The translations under genes were made by a program, and so were the position numbers. A stretch of 8,565 bases of DNA from Cohaesibacteraceae bacterium (GTDB lineage Bacteria > Pseudomonadota > Alphaproteobacteria > Rhizobiales > Cohaesibacteraceae), in the NCBI GenBank assembly GCA_016764535.1, contig JAESRR010000163.1:685-9249 (forward strand), written 5' to 3'. Below the pieces are notes generated by a model. It did not search any database and had not been told where the DNA came from. It saw nothing but the letters and a program-made list of their open reading frames with translations. Shown in pieces: positions 5,992 to 8,565 of this stretch (the first letter of the stretch is position 1; every line of letters begins with the position of its first letter).

Positions 5992-7272
5992 ATGGCAGAG
6001 CAAGTTGAAAATACTAACAAATCCGGGAGCGCCGACACGATAGCTGTGGTTGGTGCCGGGATTGTTGGTGTCTCAACCGCGTTGTGGCTGCAGCGTGACG
6101 GACACAATGTTGTGTTGATGGATCGGGAAGGTCCTGCTGCCGGGGCTTCCTATGGCAATGGTGCCGTACTCGCAAGATGTTCGGTCGTACCAATCACCAT
6201 GCCGGGATTGTTGTCTCAAATTCCCGGGATGTTGTTGGATCGTAACAGTCCACTGTTTATGCGGTGGCGGTATTTGCCGAAATTGTTACCCTGGCTTGTG
6301 CGTTATATGGCCCATTGCACAACCTCTGAGGTCAAACGGATTTCTGCGGCCCTGACGCCGATTGTTGCTGACAGCCTAGATCAGCATTTTGCCCTGGCGC
6401 GGGGAACAGAAGCAGAGAAATTTATCAAGCCATCAGATTATTTGTTCCTTTACAAGGACCGGGCAACAGCAATGTCCAGTCCGTTGGCTCTTGAATTGAG
6501 AAGTGCAGCTGTCGGTGAACCGGAAATTCTGGAACATGAGGCGTTGCGTGCTTACGATCCGGCCTTTTCCAACGATATTGGATGTGCCTTGCGTTACCCG
6601 GATCACGGTTATATTGAAGATCCCGGTGGATATGTCACGGCACTGGCAAAGGTATTTGAAGAGCAGGGCGGCCGGTTTGTAAAATCAGAACTTGTTGATT
6701 TTGTAATTGAAAACGGCACGCTTACAGCTTTGGTAACAAAATCCGGGAACATCTCCTGTAAAAATTGTGTGCTTTCAACCGGTGCCTGGTCAAAACCCTT
6801 TATGAAGAAACTGGGTCTTGATGTGCCGCTCGAAACCGAGCGGGGCTATCATCTGGAATTGATAAACCCCAACATCGTGCCTCGTGCGCCGGTGATGGTT
6901 GCCTCCGGTCGATTTGTTATTACACCGCTTAAAGGTCGTCTCCGTCTTGCCGGCGTTGTTGAATTTGGTGGGCTTGATGCACCAGCGAGCAAGGCTCCAA
7001 TCGAGTTGTTGCGAACGCAGGTTCGCGCAGCGATCCCGGGTTTGACATGGGAGTCTGAACGAGAATGGCTTGGGCATCGACCCGCCCCTTCAGACTCTAT
7101 TCCACTGCTTGGCCCTGTTCCAGATGTTGAAGGCGTCTATGCAGCATTTGGGCATCATCATATTGGTTTGACTGGCGGTCCTAAATCGGGCCGAATGATC
7201 GCTGATCTAATTTCCGGAAAACATTCAAATCTGGATATGGGCGTTTATGCGCCCGCACGGTTCGCGCGCTAA
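5992..7272 (+). CDS. FAD-dependent amino acid dehydrogenase/oxidase, DadA-like (DAO family)
   Basis: The 426-residue flavoprotein of the glycine/D-amino acid oxidase family opens with a Rossmann dinucleotide site: IAVVGAGIVGVSTALWL (GAGIVG at 21-26), with acidic D44 in VVLMDRE binding the ribose. GASYGNGAVL (51-60) sits where DadA has its flavin loop. Further family markers are GAWSKPF (264-270), ETERGYHLEL (281-290), GHRPAPSDSIPLLGP (361-375) and the C-terminal flavin-closing GHHHIGLTGGPKSGR (387-401). DadA-type enzymes usually show GHGHxGLTxGP, so the third residue differs here. The reaction would be oxidative deamination of a D-amino acid, or a secondary amine, to a 2-oxo acid plus ammonia, with electrons to the respiratory chain or oxygen. 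The start is firm: a TAA lies in frame at 5986-5988. The Shine-Dalgarno is weak (TGGA, 5981-5984). The neighbouring racemase and TRAP genes fit D-amino acid use; the substrate is unknown. Confidence 0.88.
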   Translation: MAEQVENTNKSGSADTIAVVGAGIVGVSTALWLQRDGHNVVLMDREGPAAGASYGNGAVLARCSVVPITMPGLLSQIPGMLLDRNSPLFMRWRYLPKLLPWLVRYMAHCTTSEVKRISAALTPIVADSLDQHFALARGTEAEKFIKPSDYLFLYKDRATAMSSPLALELRSAAVGEPEILEHEALRAYDPAFSNDIGCALRYPDHGYIEDPGGYVTALAKVFEEQGGRFVKSELVDFVIENGTLTALVTKSGNISCKNCVLSTGAWSKPFMKKLGLDVPLETERGYHLELINPNIVPRAPVMVASGRFVITPLKGRLRLAGVVEFGGLDAPASKAPIELLRTQVRAAIPGLTWESEREWLGHRPAPSDSIPLLGPVPDVEGVYAAFGHHHIGLTGGPKSGRMIADLISGKHSNLDMGVYAPARFAR

Positions 7273-7297
7273 CCTGGCGCACGAGAATTGGGACCAC

Positions 7298-7340
7298 ACA
7301 GGTCCTGGATTTCTAACCTGTCCTGCATTTTGGGTGCAGG
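7298..7340 (+). other. Two adjacent hairpins between the FAD and TRAP binding protein genes
   Basis: ACAGGT (7298-7303) pairs with ACCTGT (7316-7321). Directly after it, CCTGCA (7322-7327) pairs with TGCAGG (7335-7340) over a 7-nt loop. No T-run follows either, so they are not standard terminators. They could mark an RNA processing or stability point ahead of the highly expressed binding protein. The Shine-Dalgarno GGGAGAGGA (7354-7362) remains unpaired. Confidence 0.3.
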
Positions 7341-7369
7341 TACTTGGGTTTAAGGGAGAGGAAACGATA

Positions 7370-8350
7370 ATGTTGAAACAAATTTGTGGCCTTCTGGCTT
7401 CCGGTGTTGCCGTAGTTGCAATGACTGCCGGTGGCGTTGCTGGTGAAAAATGGGATATGCCAATGGCTTATTCCGACAGCAACTATCACACACAGAACGG
7501 CAAATTATTTGCTGCTGCTGTAACCAGCTGTACCGGTGGTGAGCTTGAAATCGTTGTTCATGGTGGCGGTTCGCTATTTAAGGGCAACGAAATCAAACGT
7601 GCCGTTCAAACCGGTGTCGCTCAGCTTGGTGAACGCCTGCTTTCTGCTCATCAAAACGAAGAAGTTATCTTCGGCTACGATTCAGTGCCGTTCCTTGCAA
7701 CTTCTTTTGATGCATCCAAAAAGCTTTGGGCTGCTGCCCGGGCGACAATGGAAGAAAAACTCGACGCACAGAATCTGGTTTTGCTTTATGCAGTTCCATG
7801 GCCTGGACAGGGTCTTTACTTCAAAAAAGAAGTCAACTCGATTGCTGATACCCAGGGCGTAAAGTTTCGCTCATACAACTCGGCAACGGCACGTCTTGCT
7901 GAATTGTCAGGTATGCTTCCGGTACAGGTTGAAGCTGCTGAATTGAGCCAGGCTCTTGCAACAGGTGTTGCAGAATCTTTTGTATCATCCGGTTCAACCG
8001 GCGTGGATCGTAAAGTCTGGGAACATCTTTCTCATTTCTACGCAGTGAATGCATGGTTGCCACGCAACTATATTTTCGTGAACAAGGATTCCTGGGCTTC
8101 GCTTTCGGATAAATCCAGGGATTGCCTGAAAACTGAAGCTGCAATTGCGGAAAAGACCGGTACAGATACAGCTGAATCACTTGCTGCCGGATATCTTGTT
8201 ACACTTGCAGATAATGGCATGAAAGTTCAGGACGCTGAAGGTCAGTTCCTTGCTGATCTTAAATCCATCGGTGCCACCATGACCACTGAATGGCTTGCCA
8301 AATCCGGTGATACCGGCATGGCAATTGTTGAAGCCTACAAAGCTCAATAA
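7370..8350 (+). CDS. TRAP transporter substrate-binding protein, DctP family
   Basis: The 326-residue periplasmic binding protein captures a small, usually carboxylated, ligand for the DctQM membrane parts of a TRAP transporter. Residues 1-25 form a signal peptide (MLKQICGLLASGVAVVAMTA, ending near GVAG, with E26 or so as first mature residue). The DctP fold markers are visible: NGKLFAAAV near the N-terminus, a GG/K motif (GGGSLFKGNE, 65-74), and GVKFRSYN (163-170), where R167 is the position of the conserved arginine that binds the ligand carboxylate. ALATGVAESFVSS (196-208) follows. The start at 7370 is set by a strong GGGAGAGGA with 8-nt spacing and the signal peptide; an earlier ATG at 7247 overlaps the FAD gene. 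The ligand cannot be read, but the neighbours suggest an amino acid or related acid rather than a C4-dicarboxylate. Confidence 0.93.
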   Translation: MLKQICGLLASGVAVVAMTAGGVAGEKWDMPMAYSDSNYHTQNGKLFAAAVTSCTGGELEIVVHGGGSLFKGNEIKRAVQTGVAQLGERLLSAHQNEEVIFGYDSVPFLATSFDASKKLWAAARATMEEKLDAQNLVLLYAVPWPGQGLYFKKEVNSIADTQGVKFRSYNSATARLAELSGMLPVQVEAAELSQALATGVAESFVSSGSTGVDRKVWEHLSHFYAVNAWLPRNYIFVNKDSWASLSDKSRDCLKTEAAIAEKTGTDTAESLAAGYLVTLADNGMKVQDAEGQFLADLKSIGATMTTEWLAKSGDTGMAIVEAYKAQ

Positions 8351-8365
8351 GCTCAATAAAATCAG

Positions 8366-8393
8366 GCGGGTCGGGATACTTCCGACCCGTTTT
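8366..8393 (+). terminator. Hairpin with T-run between TRAP binding protein and permease genes (attenuator)
   Basis: CGGGTCGG (8367-8374) pairs perfectly with CCGACCCG (8382-8389). A G-T wobble at each end extends it (8375/8381 and 8366/8390), leaving a 5-nt loop. TTTT (8390-8393) follows. The stem is GC-rich but the T-run is short, so partial termination is likely, giving more binding protein than permease. Confidence 0.75.
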
Positions 8394-8444
8394 ACGTTCG
8401 GCGAAAGATCGGGCGTAATATGGATAATAAATGCGGAGGGGATC

Positions 8445-8565
8445 ATGGTACCGAACAACATGCTGCGTCGTGCGCTTGATAGAATGTATGCTATCGGGGG
8501 TGCGCTGGGCGCTTTGAGCTTAATTGCAATTCTAGTCATTATTGTTATGCAAATGGTTGCACGCT
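8445..8565 (+). CDS. TRAP transporter small permease subunit, DctQ family, cut by window edge
   Basis: Forty residues are visible, starting MVPNNMLRRALDRMYAIGGA. A basic amphipathic start (LRRALDRMY) is followed by a hydrophobic segment (ALGALSLIAILVIIVMQMV) ending at an arginine, the usual first helix of DctQ proteins. DctQ is the four-helix inner-membrane subunit that works with DctP and the large DctM permease. GGAGG (8435-8439) lies 5 nt before the ATG. The gene runs off the right edge; the large permease gene is expected next but is not in the window. Confidence 0.85.
   Translation, partial: MVPNNMLRRALDRMYAIGGALGALSLIAILVIIVMQMVAR

Noticed and set aside
7247..7369. Upstream ATG for the TRAP binding protein
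   Set aside because: It overlaps the end of the FAD gene and would place 41 non-signal residues before a clean signal peptide that has its own strong Shine-Dalgarno.
8177..8539. 120-codon minus-strand frame across the dctP-dctQ junction
   Set aside because: It runs through the terminator hairpin and opposite two recognisable TRAP genes.

Overview
The window reads as chromosomal DNA of a Gram-negative alphaproteobacterium with fairly balanced base composition. The main pointer is a secreted IalB-type protein, a family seen mostly in Rhizobiales and Rhodobacterales, supported by a TRAP transporter and FCD-type GntR regulation. No mobile element, tRNA, rRNA or CRISPR array was seen.

Left part (1-2327). 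The N-terminal two thirds of an Lrp/AsnC regulator runs off the left edge on the minus strand. It is divergent from a methionine gamma-lyase gene, the same arrangement as mdeR/mdeA of Pseudomonas putida. The 124-bp gap between them holds a 19-bp near-perfect palindrome (311-329) and a TATAAT box. The lyase gene ends at a strong intrinsic terminator (1669-1708). Next comes a gene for a small secreted IalB-family protein with four cysteines, which converges on and overlaps the following minus-strand operon by 7 bp.

Middle and right part (2321-8565). This looks like one catabolic locus. A minus-strand pair encodes an Asp/Glu/hydantoin-racemase-family enzyme and an FCD-type GntR regulator, with the regulator gene first in the transcript. 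Divergent from it runs a plus-strand series: a ThDP-dependent enzyme of the acetolactate synthase/2-oxo acid decarboxylase superfamily, a DadA-like FAD amino acid dehydrogenase/oxidase, a DctP-type TRAP binding protein, and the start of a DctQ-type small permease that runs off the right edge. The 234-bp divergent control region carries a TTGACT box, a GTATAC-centred inverted repeat that suits a GntR operator, and then a leader that can fold into a closed multi-stem structure not matching any riboswitch I recognise.

Working model (inference): the TRAP system imports an amino acid or related acid, the racemase sets its stereochemistry, the FAD enzyme oxidises it to a 2-oxo acid or an aldehyde-level product, and the ThDP enzyme decarboxylates or condenses that product, all under control of the GntR protein. 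The substrate cannot be read from the sequence. A hairpin with a short T-run between the binding protein and permease genes probably keeps the binding protein in excess.
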